From: Fidelibacterota bacterium
GTDB lineage: Bacteria > Pseudomonadota > Alphaproteobacteria > Rhodospirillales > Rhodospirillaceae
Assembly: GCA_947475895.1 (NCBI GenBank)
Contig: CANJMF010000007.1
Span: 1-64,000 of the forward strand
DNA: 64,000 nt
Reading direction: 5' to 3'
Shown here: one piece after another, positions 55,203 to 63,843 of the stretch
Layout of the letters: every line of letters starts with the position of its first letter
Numbering within the stretch: position 1 is the first letter of the stretch
Made by a program: the position numbers and the translations under genes
The notes under the pieces: model-generated
What the model was told of the DNA's origin: nothing
Seen by the model: only the letters and a program-made list of their open reading frames with translations
Databases searched by the model: none

Positions 55203-58091
55203 TTACTTCTCCGCCAACACGGCTTGCGCCGCCGCAAGGCGCGCCACGGGCACGCGGTAGGGCGAGCACGAGACGTAATCCAAACCCTGGCGATGACAGA
55301 AGGCGATGGAGTCCGGGTCGCCGCCGTGTTCGCCGCAGATGCCCAGCTTCACATCGGGGCGCGTTGCACGGCCGCGCTCGACCGCGATCTTGATCAACTC
55401 GCCCACGCCTTCCTGATCGAGCGACGCGAAGGGGTCTTTTGCGTAGATGCCCTTCGCGCGATAGGTTTCGATCAACGGCGCGCAGTCGTCGCGCGAGAGG
55501 CCGTATGTGGTTTGCGTGAGATCGTTGGTGCCGAAGGAGAAGAACTCGGCGTCGTGCGCGATTTCACCGGCTTGAAGGGCCGCGCGCGGCAATTCAATCA
55601 TTGTGCCGATCAGATACGGCACGCTGGATTCCAGCGTGGCGAACACCTTGGCCGCCGCGTCGTTGATCAGCTTTTTCATCATCGTAAGTTCGGCGCGCGT
55701 ACCCACCAGCGGAATCATAATTTCCGGCGTCACGGTCTTGCCGACCTTCGACACTTGCACGGCCGCTTCGAAAATCGCGCGCGCCTGCATTTCGTAAATC
55801 TCAGGATGCGACACGCCCAAGCGCACGCCGCGATGGCCGAGCATGGGGTTGGTTTCGTGCAGCTTTACTAGAACTTCCCGCACGGAATCTTCCGATACGC
55901 CCGCACCGCTCGCCACTTCGGCGATTTCGGCGTCGGTGTGCGGCAGAAATTCGTGCAGCGGTGGATCGAGCAGACGGATCGTGACCGGCAAGCCTTCCAT
56001 GATCGTGAACAGCTTCACGAAGTCGCTGCGCTGATACGGCAGCAGTTTATCTAACGCAGCTTTGCGACCACCCGCATCCTTGGCGAGGATCATCTGACGG
56101 ACGGTGAGGATGCGGGTGGCGTCAAAGAACATGTGCTCGGTGCGGCACAAGCCGATTCCTTCCGCGCCGAATTTGCGGGCGGTTTCGGCATCGAGCGGCG
56201 TCTCGGCGTTGGCGCGTACTTTTAAGCGGCGGATTTTATCGACCCAACCCATGAGCGTCGCGAAGTCACCGGTCAATTCCGGGCGAATGGTTTTCACCAT
56301 GCCGAGAAAGATTTCGCCGGTGGCGCCGTCCATGGTGATGACGTCGCCTTCCAGCAACACTTTGTCGCGCACGCGCGCGGTTTTGTTTTTCACATCCACT
56401 TGAATGTCGCCGGCGCCGCAAACGCACGGCGTGCCCATGCCGCGCGCGACCACAGCCGCGTGGCTGGTCATGCCGCCGCGCGTGGTGAGAATGCCTTGGC
56501 TGACGTGCATGCCGCCGATGTCTTCCGGCGATGTTTCACGGCGCACGAGGATGACTTTCTCGCCGCGCTTTACCCAATCTTCCGCGTCTTCGGCGGTGAA
56601 TACGATCTTGCCCGAAGCGGCCCCCGGAGACGCGGGCAATCCGCGCGACAGCAATTGGCGCGGCGCTTTTGGATCGAGAGTCGGATGCAGCAATTGATCG
56701 AGTTGCGCAGGATTGATGCGCTTCACCGCATCGGCTTCGCTGATCAAGCCTTCGCGCGCCATATCGACGGCGATCTTAAAACCGGCAGCGGCCGTGCGTT
56801 TACCGCCGCGCGTTTGCAGCATCCAGAGTTTGCCTTTCTGGATGGTGAATTCCATGTCTTGCATGTCGCGGTAATGACGCTCAAGCCGGTCGCGCAATTC
56901 CACGAGCTGTTTGTACAGCGGCGGCATTTCCTCTTCCATGCACGGCAGTTCGGAGCTGTGCGCGTTCTTGCCGGCCAGCGTGATCTGTTGCGGCGTACGG
57001 ATACCGGCCACCACATCTTCGCCTTGCGCGTTCACGAGGTATTCGCCGTAGAACACGTTGTCGCCCGTCGACGGATCGCGGCTGAAGCATACGCCCGTGG
57101 CGCAATCGTTGCCCATGTTGCCGAACACCATGGCCTGCACGTTGACAGCGGTGCCCCAGTTGTCGGGAATATCGTGGAGTTTGCGGTAGGTGATGGCGCG
57201 CTGGTTCATCCAGCTGCCGAAGACCGCACCGACGGCGCCCCACAGCTGCGCGTGAACGTCTTGCGGGAACGGGTGCCCCAGTTCTTCTTCGACCTTCGCT
57301 TTATAAGCGCCGACGAGGCTTTTCAAATCGTCCGCCGTCAGTTGCGTATCGAGTGTGACGCCGCGGTCTTCCTTGGCGATGTCGAGTAAATGCTCGAAGT
57401 CGTAGTGATCCATATTAAGGACCACCGACGAATACATTTGAATGAAACGGCGATAGCTGTCGTAAGCAAAGCGCGCGTCTTTCGACTGCGCCACCAAGCC
57501 TTCGACCGTCTCGTCGTTGAGGCCGAGATTCAAGATGGTGTCCATCATGCCCGGCATGGATGCGCGCGCACCTGACCGCACTGAGACCAACAAGGGATTC
57601 TTCACGTCGCCGAAGCCCGCGCCGATGTGCGCTTCCACTTTCGCGAGCGCCGCTTCGACTTCGGCCTTCAGGTTGGCGGGGTACTGTTTACCGTTTTGGT
57701 AAAAGTGCGTGCAGACCTCGGTCGTCACGGTAAAGCCCGGCGGCACCGGAATGCCGATGCTGCTCATCTCGGCCAGGTTGGCGCCCTTGCCGCCCAAAAG
57801 GCTGACCATGGAGACGGTGCCTTCCGCCTTGCCCGCGCCAAAGCCGTAGACGCATTTGGCCACCCCTGCGGGGGCCGCAGCGGCCTTCCCATTGGTGGGG
57901 GCGGGATAGAGGTCTGGGCGAAGCTCGTGGCGGGAAACCTTACCGGCGGTGGCCGTTTCAACGGCTAGGGCCCGTTCGGCTGGCACTCGGTCCCATTGGC
58001 TGATAGCTTGGGGGGTGACGTTGATAGCCCGGGCCAGGGCGGCCACGCCGCCGGCCTCGACAATGGCCTTTTCTAAAGCGTTATCGCGCAT
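55203..58091 (-). CDS. ppdK: Pyruvate phosphate dikinase with N-terminal YdaS-like DNA-binding domain
   Basis: A 962-residue fusion. Residues 1-62 form a YdaS/Cro-like helix-turn-helix (ALEKAIVEAGGVAALARAIN, VTPQAISQWDRVPAERALAV, ending HELRPDLYP). An Ala/Pro linker follows, and then a full PPDK: nucleotide-binding start GGKGANLAEMS, phospho-histidine H544 (MTSHAAVVARG) and catalytic C942 (SCSPYR). The usual enzyme is about 880-890 residues, so the extra 75 are the DNA-binding part. There is no internal ATG near the normal PPDK start (CVYGFGAGKAEG), so the fusion is real. It interconverts pyruvate+ATP+Pi and PEP+AMP+PPi. AAGGGG lies ahead of the ATG. Six GTAAG half-sites lie just upstream, suggesting direct self-regulation. 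Confidence 0.9.
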   Translation of the reverse strand: MRDNALEKAIVEAGGVAALARAINVTPQAISQWDRVPAERALAVETATAGKVSRHELRPDLYPAPTNGKAAAAPAGVAKCVYGFGAGKAEGTVSMVSLLGGKGANLAEMSSIGIPVPPGFTVTTEVCTHFYQNGKQYPANLKAEVEAALAKVEAHIGAGFGDVKNPLLVSVRSGARASMPGMMDTILNLGLNDETVEGLVAQSKDARFAYDSYRRFIQMYSSVVLNMDHYDFEHLLDIAKEDRGVTLDTQLTADDLKSLVGAYKAKVEEELGHPFPQDVHAQLWGAVGAVFGSWMNQRAITYRKLHDIPDNWGTAVNVQAMVFGNMGNDCATGVCFSRDPSTGDNVFYGEYLVNAQGEDVVAGIRTPQQITLAGKNAHSSELPCMEEEMPPLYKQLVELRDRLERHYRDMQDMEFTIQKGKLWMLQTRGGKRTAAAGFKIAVDMAREGLISEADAVKRINPAQLDQLLHPTLDPKAPRQLLSRGLPASPGAASGKIVFTAEDAEDWVKRGEKVILVRRETSPEDIGGMHVSQGILTTRGGMTSHAAVVARGMGTPCVCGAGDIQVDVKNKTARVRDKVLLEGDVITMDGATGEIFLGMVKTIRPELTGDFATLMGWVDKIRRLKVRANAETPLDAETARKFGAEGIGLCRTEHMFFDATRILTVRQMILAKDAGGRKAALDKLLPYQRSDFVKLFTIMEGLPVTIRLLDPPLHEFLPHTDAEIAEVASGAGVSEDSVREVLVKLHETNPMLGHRGVRLGVSHPEIYEMQARAIFEAAVQVSKVGKTVTPEIMIPLVGTRAELTMMKKLINDAAAKVFATLESSVPYLIGTMIELPRAALQAGEIAHDAEFFSFGTNDLTQTTYGLSRDDCAPLIETYRAKGIYAKDPFASLDQEGVGELIKIAVERGRATRPDVKLGICGEHGGDPDSIAFCHRQGLDYVSCSPYRVPVARLAAAQAVLAEK

Positions 58092-58114
58092 GGGACACCC
58101 CTTGAGAGACGCAT

Positions 58115-58175
58115 GTAAGGCGACCGTAAGGGAGCAAGTAAGACGTCCTTACAACCGACGTAAGCCGCACCTTAC
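58115..58175. promoter_or_regulatory. Array of six GTAAG/CTTAC half-sites upstream of ppdK
   Basis: GTAAG starts at 58115, 58126, 58138 and 58160, and CTTAC at 58148 and 58171. Start-to-start steps are 11, 12, 10, 12 and 11 bp, so all half-sites face the same side of the helix. The last four form two dyads (GTAAG-N5-CTTAC and GTAAG-N7-GTAAG-N6-CTTAC). A TATAGG that could be a -10 lies just upstream on the minus strand (58181-58186). The likely ligand is the helix-turn-helix of the PPDK itself. Confidence 0.7.
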
Positions 58176-58261
58176 ATCGCCCTATACTCCTCGGTTTGGG
58201 GGCCTGCAAACGGAAAGTGGGGCTGCCAGGCGTCCCTGCCCGCGTGGGCGGCGAAAACGAG

Positions 58262-58345
58262 CCCATGAACTTATGAATCGCACATGGTCAGTCGCTTGAT
58301 CGGTCACGCTTTTTGGCGCTGGCATTCGACCCCATGAACTTATGA
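58262..58345. repeat. 15-bp direct repeat between ppdK and the lysozyme-like gene
   Basis: CCCATGAACTTATGA occurs at 58262-58276 and 58331-58345, 69 bp apart. Both copies lie in the 463-bp intergenic region between ppdK and 58555, which holds this repeat, a possible promoter (TTGACA at 58394) and two terminators. I see no gene here. Confidence 0.6.
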
Positions 58346-58428
58346 TTCGGGCTGTCGCCGCCACCGGCATCACTGTTGACGAACCGCGGAAAGTTGACAA
58401 AAATCACAGGGTCATAATCGTGCACTCG

Positions 58429-58460
58429 CCCCGACGGGAAACCGTGCGGGGTTTTTTATT
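58429..58460 (+). terminator. First of two tandem terminators
   Basis: CCCCG-a-CGG-gaaa-CCG-tg-CGGGG with a GNRA-type loop, followed by TTTTTT (58452-58457). It shares the 15-bp GCGGGGTTTTTTATT with the second terminator. Confidence 0.8.
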
Positions 58461-58501
58461 GCCTGCGTGGTTGCCCGGCGTGACGCCCTTCCCCAACCCG
58501 A

Positions 58502-58542
58502 CCCCGTTGCCCGCCTTACCGGCGGTCGCGGGGTTTTTTATT
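58502..58542 (+). terminator. Second of two tandem terminators, just before a gene
   Basis: CCCCG-ttgc-CCGCC-ttacc-GGCGG-tcg-CGGGG, then TTTTTT (58534-58539). It ends 12 bp before the ATG at 58555, leaving no room for a promoter. It may act as an attenuator. Confidence 0.75.
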
Positions 58543-58554
58543 TGGAGGCCATCA

Positions 58555-59118
58555 ATGGCACTCGCTCCCTATCGAAGCTTTGGATTATTTGCCCCGAGCC
58601 AACCGCAAAATCATACGGGCGACGACGATCCCGTTGCGCACTGGAAACAGGGGATCGGCTTTAGTGAAGAACCAGCCCAAGACGCCCAAGGATTTTGGAC
58701 GATTGGTTACGGCCAAAGACTCAACGACACACCCGGCGGCCCGAGGCCCTACGCGACAATCTCGGAACCCATCGCCCACGATGAACTGAACTACTTCATG
58801 GCTCAGGGCGGCGACCCAAGTACGCGCATTAATCCAACGCCAGAAACTATCAGCGAAGGAGAGGACATCGGACCGACGGATAAGCCGCAATACCTTCCCA
58901 GTTCGGGAGGATACACGCGAGGCCAGCACGTCGGCGTTCAAGGCAATGTTACTCAGGAGGATATCGACGCCATACCCGATGACATTTTGATGCCGGACAA
59001 TTCGATCGGCGGCAAAATTTTAGAAGGTGCTGTCGGTGTTTACGATGCAATGGGTCGGCTCATTGGCAAAAAACCCGAGCCGCCGCCATTTCCGAACAAT
59101 GTCGGCATAAGGGGGTAA
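58555..59118 (+). CDS. Small protein with a lysozyme-like TIGYG motif
   Basis: 187 residues from the ATG at 58555 (GGAGG six bases upstream). The same frame is open from 58342, through both terminators. Residues about 38-52 (DAQGFWTIGYGQRLND) match the D...G-x2-TIGYG part of phage-type (GH24) lysozymes. The catalytic Glu expected nine residues before that Asp is not present, so lytic activity is doubtful. The rest is hydrophilic and Pro-rich, with no signal peptide. It may be a phage remnant. It lies directly behind two tandem terminators, so it may be expressed only by read-through. Confidence 0.55.
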   Translation: MALAPYRSFGLFAPSQPQNHTGDDDPVAHWKQGIGFSEEPAQDAQGFWTIGYGQRLNDTPGGPRPYATISEPIAHDELNYFMAQGGDPSTRINPTPETISEGEDIGPTDKPQYLPSSGGYTRGQHVGVQGNVTQEDIDAIPDDILMPDNSIGGKILEGAVGVYDAMGRLIGKKPEPPPFPNNVGIRG

Positions 59119-59124
59119 ATTGGC

Positions 59125-59841
59125 TTAACGCCCCACCGGAAGATTGGGCAGGGTTTTTCGCCCTGCCCATATTCCCACGACAGCCGCGCCGATCATCAGG
59201 CTGAGCAAACCAAAGATGGGGTTGATCTCGCCGAAGACCGCCGGAAAACTGAATAGGCTGTCGTAGATCGCGTGAAGCGCGACGACCAAGGCAATCGATC
59301 CCGTCTTGAGATACACGACGCCAAAAACGATGCCCGCAACGGCGATCCCCGCAAAATTAATCGCATTGTCTGGCGCCGCGCCGACGTGCCACAGCGCGAA
59401 GATCACCGCCGCCAGAAGTACACCCCATACGGCGCCAAGCCGATCAACGATGAGGTTTTGCACAATGCCACGTGCAAAAAATTCTTCGTGGAGGCCGACG
59501 GGGATCGCGGCGACGGAAAGGATAACCGCATCCAAAATCGGCGGGCTCGAATGCGGCGCTAGAATGGGAGAACCGGCGACGAATATCATTGCCAACCAGA
59601 AAAGCGGTTGGCGCATTTTCGTAAGGCTCGGGCGTCGGCTGAAAATAATATCGGGCATTAAAAGACAAAATGCCCCTGCGGCAACCAACCGGGCCGGCGT
59701 GCGCAAGATTTCGATAATCGTGAAATCCGGCCCAGCCTGATAAAAAAGCCGCGAGTACGCCATATAAGCGACCTCGATGGCGATCACCAACGCGAGACGC
59801 AGTTTGAAATCGAGACGCGCGACATTAAGCCAGGATCGCAT
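59125..59841 (-). CDS. CPBP-family intramembrane metalloprotease
   Basis: 238 residues from the ATG at 59841. A TTG 16 codons earlier is in frame. About seven membrane segments carry the CPBP/Abi motifs: EEFFARG (EEXXXR), the histidine in ALWHVGAAPDNAINF and the second histidine in VVALHAIYDSLFSF. These proteins cleave CAAX-like or bacteriocin-type substrates inside the membrane or serve as self-immunity factors. No obvious substrate is encoded nearby. Its stop is 6 bp from that of the convergent lysozyme-like gene. Confidence 0.8.
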   Translation of the reverse strand: MRSWLNVARLDFKLRLALVIAIEVAYMAYSRLFYQAGPDFTIIEILRTPARLVAAGAFCLLMPDIIFSRRPSLTKMRQPLFWLAMIFVAGSPILAPHSSPPILDAVILSVAAIPVGLHEEFFARGIVQNLIVDRLGAVWGVLLAAVIFALWHVGAAPDNAINFAGIAVAGIVFGVVYLKTGSIALVVALHAIYDSLFSFPAVFGEINPIFGLLSLMIGAAVVGIWAGRKTLPNLPVGR

Positions 59842-59928
59842 ATTTTTTGTCTCATGGAACTCAGGTGCGCACACTTCAAAGCATAACAAGAAAGCGGTAT
59901 AGTCGCAAAATCAGGTGGCCCGACATCA

Positions 59929-60312
59929 ATGCCAAAAGTACTTAAATATTTCGTCGCTATTTTCGGAGTGGTGGCCGCTCTGGCCGTGGCGATCTATGTC
60001 CACTTTTGGATTACGACGGTCACGCTCGTAAACAATTCCGGAAAACTGCTGTCGCCCGTTCAAATAAAGCTGGCGCGCACTGAGATTTGGCGCGGCGAAA
60101 TTCCGGCTGGAAAATCGCAACGGGCGTTCGGTAAGCCCAATCGCGAGGGCAATATCCTCATTTTCTTCAGAATCGACGGGCGCGCGATTCTCGCCGGATG
60201 CAGCCATGTTGCGCCCGGTCCGGCTGGCAGAGCCGAAATATTCACGATTGGCGAAAACGGCTTAATTGATGAATGTCAGCCGCGCGAATCCGCCGACGAC
60301 TCAAAACAATAA
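59929..60312 (+). CDS. Small membrane-anchored protein of unknown function
   Basis: 127 residues. One N-terminal membrane helix (YFVAIFGVVAALAVAIYVHFW) is followed by an outside domain of about 95 residues with a beta-sandwich look (TTVTLVNNSGKLLSPVQIKLA, then AIPAG-like turns). VNNSG suggests a type of receptor or fibronectin-like strand pair. No catalytic motif is visible. The ribosome site is weak. It lies in a 39-bp divergent gap from the protease gene and 84 bp from the convergent transporter. I do not recognise it. Confidence 0.55.
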   Translation: MPKVLKYFVAIFGVVAALAVAIYVHFWITTVTLVNNSGKLLSPVQIKLARTEIWRGEIPAGKSQRAFGKPNREGNILIFFRIDGRAILAGCSHVAPGPAGRAEIFTIGENGLIDECQPRESADDSKQ

Positions 60313-60395
60313 TCCACGAAAATTTCGACGCGCGGGAGACCCGCCCTCAATCTTCGAGAAGTTAGCGACGCGGTTCATGCCGCCGACGATCTCAT

Positions 60396-61706
60396 TTAAT
60401 CCTCGGTGATGCGGCTGTGGCGTTGGGGATCGCGCATGCGCAGCGTTGTGAGGAAGGCGACAAACATCAACGCGGTGAGGAACCAATAATAATAGCTTTC
60501 GTGATTCGCGCGTTTGAAGGACAGCGCAATAAATTCGGCCGAGCCGCCGAACACGGCCTGGGCGGCCGCGAACGAGAGGCCTACGCCAAGGGCGCGAATT
60601 TCCGCTGGAAACAATTCGGCCTTGAATAAAGCGCTGACGGCCGTGTACGGCGACAGAATCACAAATGCGAATGTGAGAATCAGAAAAGCGTTTGTGGATT
60701 GATCGGCTTTTTCCAAGGCCATCATGATGGGGACCGTGCCCAAAGTACCGAGGGCACTGAACGTCACCAACAGCGCCTTGCGGCCAACGAAGTCCGAAAT
60801 CCAACCCAGCAATGGCTGTAGGAACATAAAGATGACGATGGTCGCCGTTGAAATCTGCGCAGCGGTTTCGGCCGAGAACCCGGACGTGTTGACGAGGAAC
60901 TTCGGCATATAGATGGCGTAGTTCTGATAGGCCGTCGTCCCCGCCGCCGTAACGACAAACACAATCAACAATTCGCGCCAATGTTTCGCCATCAGGGGCC
61001 ATGTACGTGGCCGTTCCGCCAGGCGCTGCACCGCCTCGAAGGACTTGGTTTCATTCACGGATGAGATAACGAAATAGGCGACCCCGGCCATCACGGTGCC
61101 GATGAGGAAAGGAATCCGCCAACCCCAGGCGATGAGTTCGTCTGACGTCAGGACGGCTTGCAGCACCAGCAGAACCGACATGGACAGCAGCAGGCCCAAC
61201 AGGATCGTCACATAATGGATGCTGCCCCAAAAGCCGCGCCGTTTGCGGATCGCCATCTCGCTGATGTAGGTGGCGCTTGCCGCGTACTGCCCGCCCAAAC
61301 TCAGGCCTTGAACGACGCGAAAGAACACCAGGAGCACCGGCGCCATGACGCCGATGGTCGCATAGCTTGGAATGAATGCGATGCCGAGGGAACCGCACCC
61401 CATGACGACCATGGACAGCATCATCGCCGGTTTGCGGCCCTTGCGGTCGGCGTAAACCCCCATGAGCCAACTGCCCAGGGGCCGTATCATGAAGCCGAGC
61501 GCGAAGATGCCGGCCGCGTTCAGAAGCTGCGCGGTCTGATCGACCTGGGGAAAGAAGGACTTCGAGAAATAGAGCGCCAGCGTGGGATAGGTATACCAAT
61601 CATACCATTCCACCAGACCGCCAATCGTCGCCGCGAAAATCGAACGCACGCGCGCCAGCCACGAACTGGCTGCGCGGTGACCCTCGACAGCGTTATCCAT
61701 GCTCAT
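60396..61706 (-). CDS. MHS-family MFS transporter
   Basis: A 436-residue, twelve-helix transporter of the metabolite:H+ symporter branch (KgtP, ShiA and ProP relatives). Diagnostic stretches are GGLVEWYDWYTYPTLALYF at helix 1, the loop GVYADRKGRKPAMM and FFRVVQGLSLGGQYAAS in helix 4. It probably imports a dicarboxylate, 2-oxoglutarate or a similar acid with protons. Its neighbour on the same strand, 29 bp upstream, is a FMN-dependent 2-hydroxy-acid dehydrogenase, so hydroxy-acid uptake is the natural guess. Confidence 0.9.
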   Translation of the reverse strand: MSMDNAVEGHRAASSWLARVRSIFAATIGGLVEWYDWYTYPTLALYFSKSFFPQVDQTAQLLNAAGIFALGFMIRPLGSWLMGVYADRKGRKPAMMLSMVVMGCGSLGIAFIPSYATIGVMAPVLLVFFRVVQGLSLGGQYAASATYISEMAIRKRRGFWGSIHYVTILLGLLLSMSVLLVLQAVLTSDELIAWGWRIPFLIGTVMAGVAYFVISSVNETKSFEAVQRLAERPRTWPLMAKHWRELLIVFVVTAAGTTAYQNYAIYMPKFLVNTSGFSAETAAQISTATIVIFMFLQPLLGWISDFVGRKALLVTFSALGTLGTVPIMMALEKADQSTNAFLILTFAFVILSPYTAVSALFKAELFPAEIRALGVGLSFAAAQAVFGGSAEFIALSFKRANHESYYYWFLTALMFVAFLTTLRMRDPQRHSRITED

Positions 61707-61735
61707 GAGCGAAGGCCCGACGGGCCCCGTTCAAA

Positions 61736-63022
61736 TCAGAGCGCCTTATGAATCATCTTCGGGTTCAAGTCGCTCAAGGTGGCAGCGCCAACCTGCTGCA
61801 TGGCAGCCAGGGTTTCTGCTTTTAAGATTTGCATCACCCGATCGACGCCCGCTTCACCGAAGGCGGCGAGGCCCCAGATGTAGGGACGGCCCACGCCCAC
61901 CATTGTGGCGCCCATGGCGACGGCTTTGACAACGTCCATGCCGCGACGGAAGCCGCCGTCGATAAAAATCGGGACCCGGCCTTTAACCGCCGGCGCAATA
62001 TCAGCCAGCGAGGCGATGGTCGAGCCCGCTGTGTCTTCGTTGCGCCCGCCGTGGTTGGACACATAGACGCCGTAGCCCAACTTCACGCACATCAGCGCAT
62101 CTTCAACGTCCATGATGCCTTTCACGAAGATATCCATTTTCGTGAAGTCGCGCAGACGCTTCAGGAATTCCCACGTCAGGGCATCGGGGGTGAATTTTTG
62201 GTCCCAGATGGCCGCCGGAACTTCGGAGAACTGCGGCTTTTTTAAACGCACATTGCCCACCGGCTCCTTCGGATTCCCGGCACGAACCTCGTGACAGGTT
62301 GCGCAAAGGCGCGTGTCGGCGCGCCGTGAGCGTTCCCACTGCATGTCCTTGCGGGCCGAAACGCCGTCGACCGTTACCAGCACCGCCGGACAGCCATCGC
62401 GTTCCGCGCGGGCAACAATCGCTTTGGTGACTTCCCAATTGGCCTGTTGATAGAGCTGAAACATAACGGGCTTGCCGTTACGCACTTTGTTGACCTCGGT
62501 GGTCGAATTGGTGGCCATGGTCGAGAGCGCCTGCGCCACATTGTTTTTTGCGCTGGCGCGGCCCGTGGCGATTTCACCGTCGGGATTCCACTGGGTGTGG
62601 GAGCCGATGGGAGAGAGAAAGATGGGAACCGAATATTTAATGCCGAAAATCTCGCGGCTCGGGTCGGCGCTTTTTACATCGCGCAGGCGGCGCGAGCGGA
62701 TCGCGAATTTGCTGATGTCTTCGCGGTTGGCGCGGTATGTGCCTTCGCCATCGGCGCCGGTGGACATCCACCCCCAGTGCGCGAGGGGCGAGTTTTTCTG
62801 GGCGACCGCTTCCAGTTCAAAAACGTCGAGGGCGTCTTCGGGCTTTTCGACCAGATAGCTCGGATCGTAGGGTTTCCAGATATAAGGATCTGCGGCGCGC
62901 TGCTGCAGTTCGCTGCCGGTTGCCGCCAGCGCTTCGTGGGCGCTCATGCCGAGCACGGGGCTTGCCGCGAGATATTGAAGGAATGAGCGGCGGCTCTTTT
63001 CCTGTCTGGTCAGATCACGCAT
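61736..63022 (-). CDS. FMN-dependent 2-hydroxy-acid dehydrogenase with a CXXCH motif
   Basis: A 428-residue protein with a Tat-type signal (SRRSFLQYLAASPVLG) and then the FMN barrel of the lactate/glycolate/mandelate family. K301, H324 and R327 (VSNHGGR) are the flavin and catalytic residues, and PIFIDGGFRRGMDVVKAVAMGA is the FMN phosphate loop. An insert between strands carries C240-A-T-C243-H244 in RADTRLCATCHEV, a textbook heme-c motif. If haem is attached in the periplasm, electrons could leave the flavin directly to a respiratory chain. It oxidises 2-hydroxy acids such as lactate. It lies between a MHS transporter and a ChrB-like gene on the same strand. Confidence 0.88.
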   Translation of the reverse strand: MRDLTRQEKSRRSFLQYLAASPVLGMSAHEALAATGSELQQRAADPYIWKPYDPSYLVEKPEDALDVFELEAVAQKNSPLAHWGWMSTGADGEGTYRANREDISKFAIRSRRLRDVKSADPSREIFGIKYSVPIFLSPIGSHTQWNPDGEIATGRASAKNNVAQALSTMATNSTTEVNKVRNGKPVMFQLYQQANWEVTKAIVARAERDGCPAVLVTVDGVSARKDMQWERSRRADTRLCATCHEVRAGNPKEPVGNVRLKKPQFSEVPAAIWDQKFTPDALTWEFLKRLRDFTKMDIFVKGIMDVEDALMCVKLGYGVYVSNHGGRNEDTAGSTIASLADIAPAVKGRVPIFIDGGFRRGMDVVKAVAMGATMVGVGRPYIWGLAAFGEAGVDRVMQILKAETLAAMQQVGAATLSDLNPKMIHKAL

Positions 63023-63068
63023 TGGTCCATCCCTCCTCTTGAAACGCGACGTTAGCTAAACGTGCCGT

Positions 63069-63701
63069 TTAGCCTTTCTTCTGGTCTTTCAGCTCTTTGG
63101 TGATCAAGGCATAGAGCGCGTCGTAAACCGGAAAGCTCAAATCCAGTGCTTCTTGATCGCTCTTCGCTTTTTGCAAATAGGCGTCCGCCAATCCCATCAG
63201 ACCGAAGCCCCAACGGGCGTAACGGTCGTTCATGTCGACGGGGAGCTGTTGCGTTTTCCAGTCACCATTTTTCCGGTTCATGCCGGACCATGTGAGCGCC
63301 TGGCCGTTCATCTTGTCCAAGATGAGAACCGCAGGGTCATCAATTTTGTATTTCACGATTGTTTTATGGAAACACGATCCGGCCTCGTCGTGGGCGGTGA
63401 GATCGCCCGTGGGGTAGCCCATGGAAATGGCGCCCTTCGGAAGCTGCTCGACCTTTTCTGAAAAAACGAACTTCGCGTCCTTGTCGACGAAGCGCTTCAC
63501 CAGCCACGGCGCCATGACGCGATCAAAATGCGGGTGCGAGGAAATGCCCCAGGTTTTTCCATTCTCGGTGAGCGCTGCAACAGCGCTGCTTGAGAAAGAC
63601 GTCGCGGCTCCGGCGACGGCAACGGTCACGACCGATTGAATGATGTCTCGGCGCGTGCGCTTAATATTGTTCACGGCTAGATCCCCCCACTTGTTGTCCA
63701 T
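63069..63701 (-). CDS. Exported ChrB-domain protein
   Basis: 210 residues from the ATG at 63701. A start at 63731 is also open. A twin-arginine-type signal (IKRTRRDIIQSVVTVAVAGAATSF) is followed by SHPHFDRVMAPWLVKRFVDKDAKFVF and HDEAGSCFHKTIVKYKIDDPAVLIL. These are the conserved blocks of the C-terminal ChrB (chromate-resistance) domain. No chromate transporter ChrA is near, and the protein is exported, so a role in chromate resistance is not implied. It is 46 bp upstream of the FMN dehydrogenase gene and probably shares its operon. Confidence 0.8.
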   Translation of the reverse strand: MDNKWGDLAVNNIKRTRRDIIQSVVTVAVAGAATSFSSSAVAALTENGKTWGISSHPHFDRVMAPWLVKRFVDKDAKFVFSEKVEQLPKGAISMGYPTGDLTAHDEAGSCFHKTIVKYKIDDPAVLILDKMNGQALTWSGMNRKNGDWKTQQLPVDMNDRYARWGFGLMGLADAYLQKAKSDQEALDLSFPVYDALYALITKELKDQKKG

Positions 63702-63813
63702 CGCATCATCCCGGAGGGACGCGATCTTCACAACGAACGTCCGCGCAGCGACCGATGTCAGCCGCGCGCTACCGCAGTGATGCTATGCCCCTGATCCCCC
63801 GCACGGTCCGCAT

Positions 63814-63839
63814 TTTCCCTCATCGGCTAATGAGGGAAA
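63814..63839. repeat. Perfect 10-bp inverted repeat
   Basis: TTTCCCTCAT (63814-63823) and ATGAGGGAAA (63830-63839), spaced by six bases. It lies 113 bp upstream of the ChrB-domain start and 5 bp past the possible edge frame at 63844. It may be an operator for the operon or the terminator of an incoming gene. Confidence 0.6.
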
Positions 63840-63843
63840 TTAA

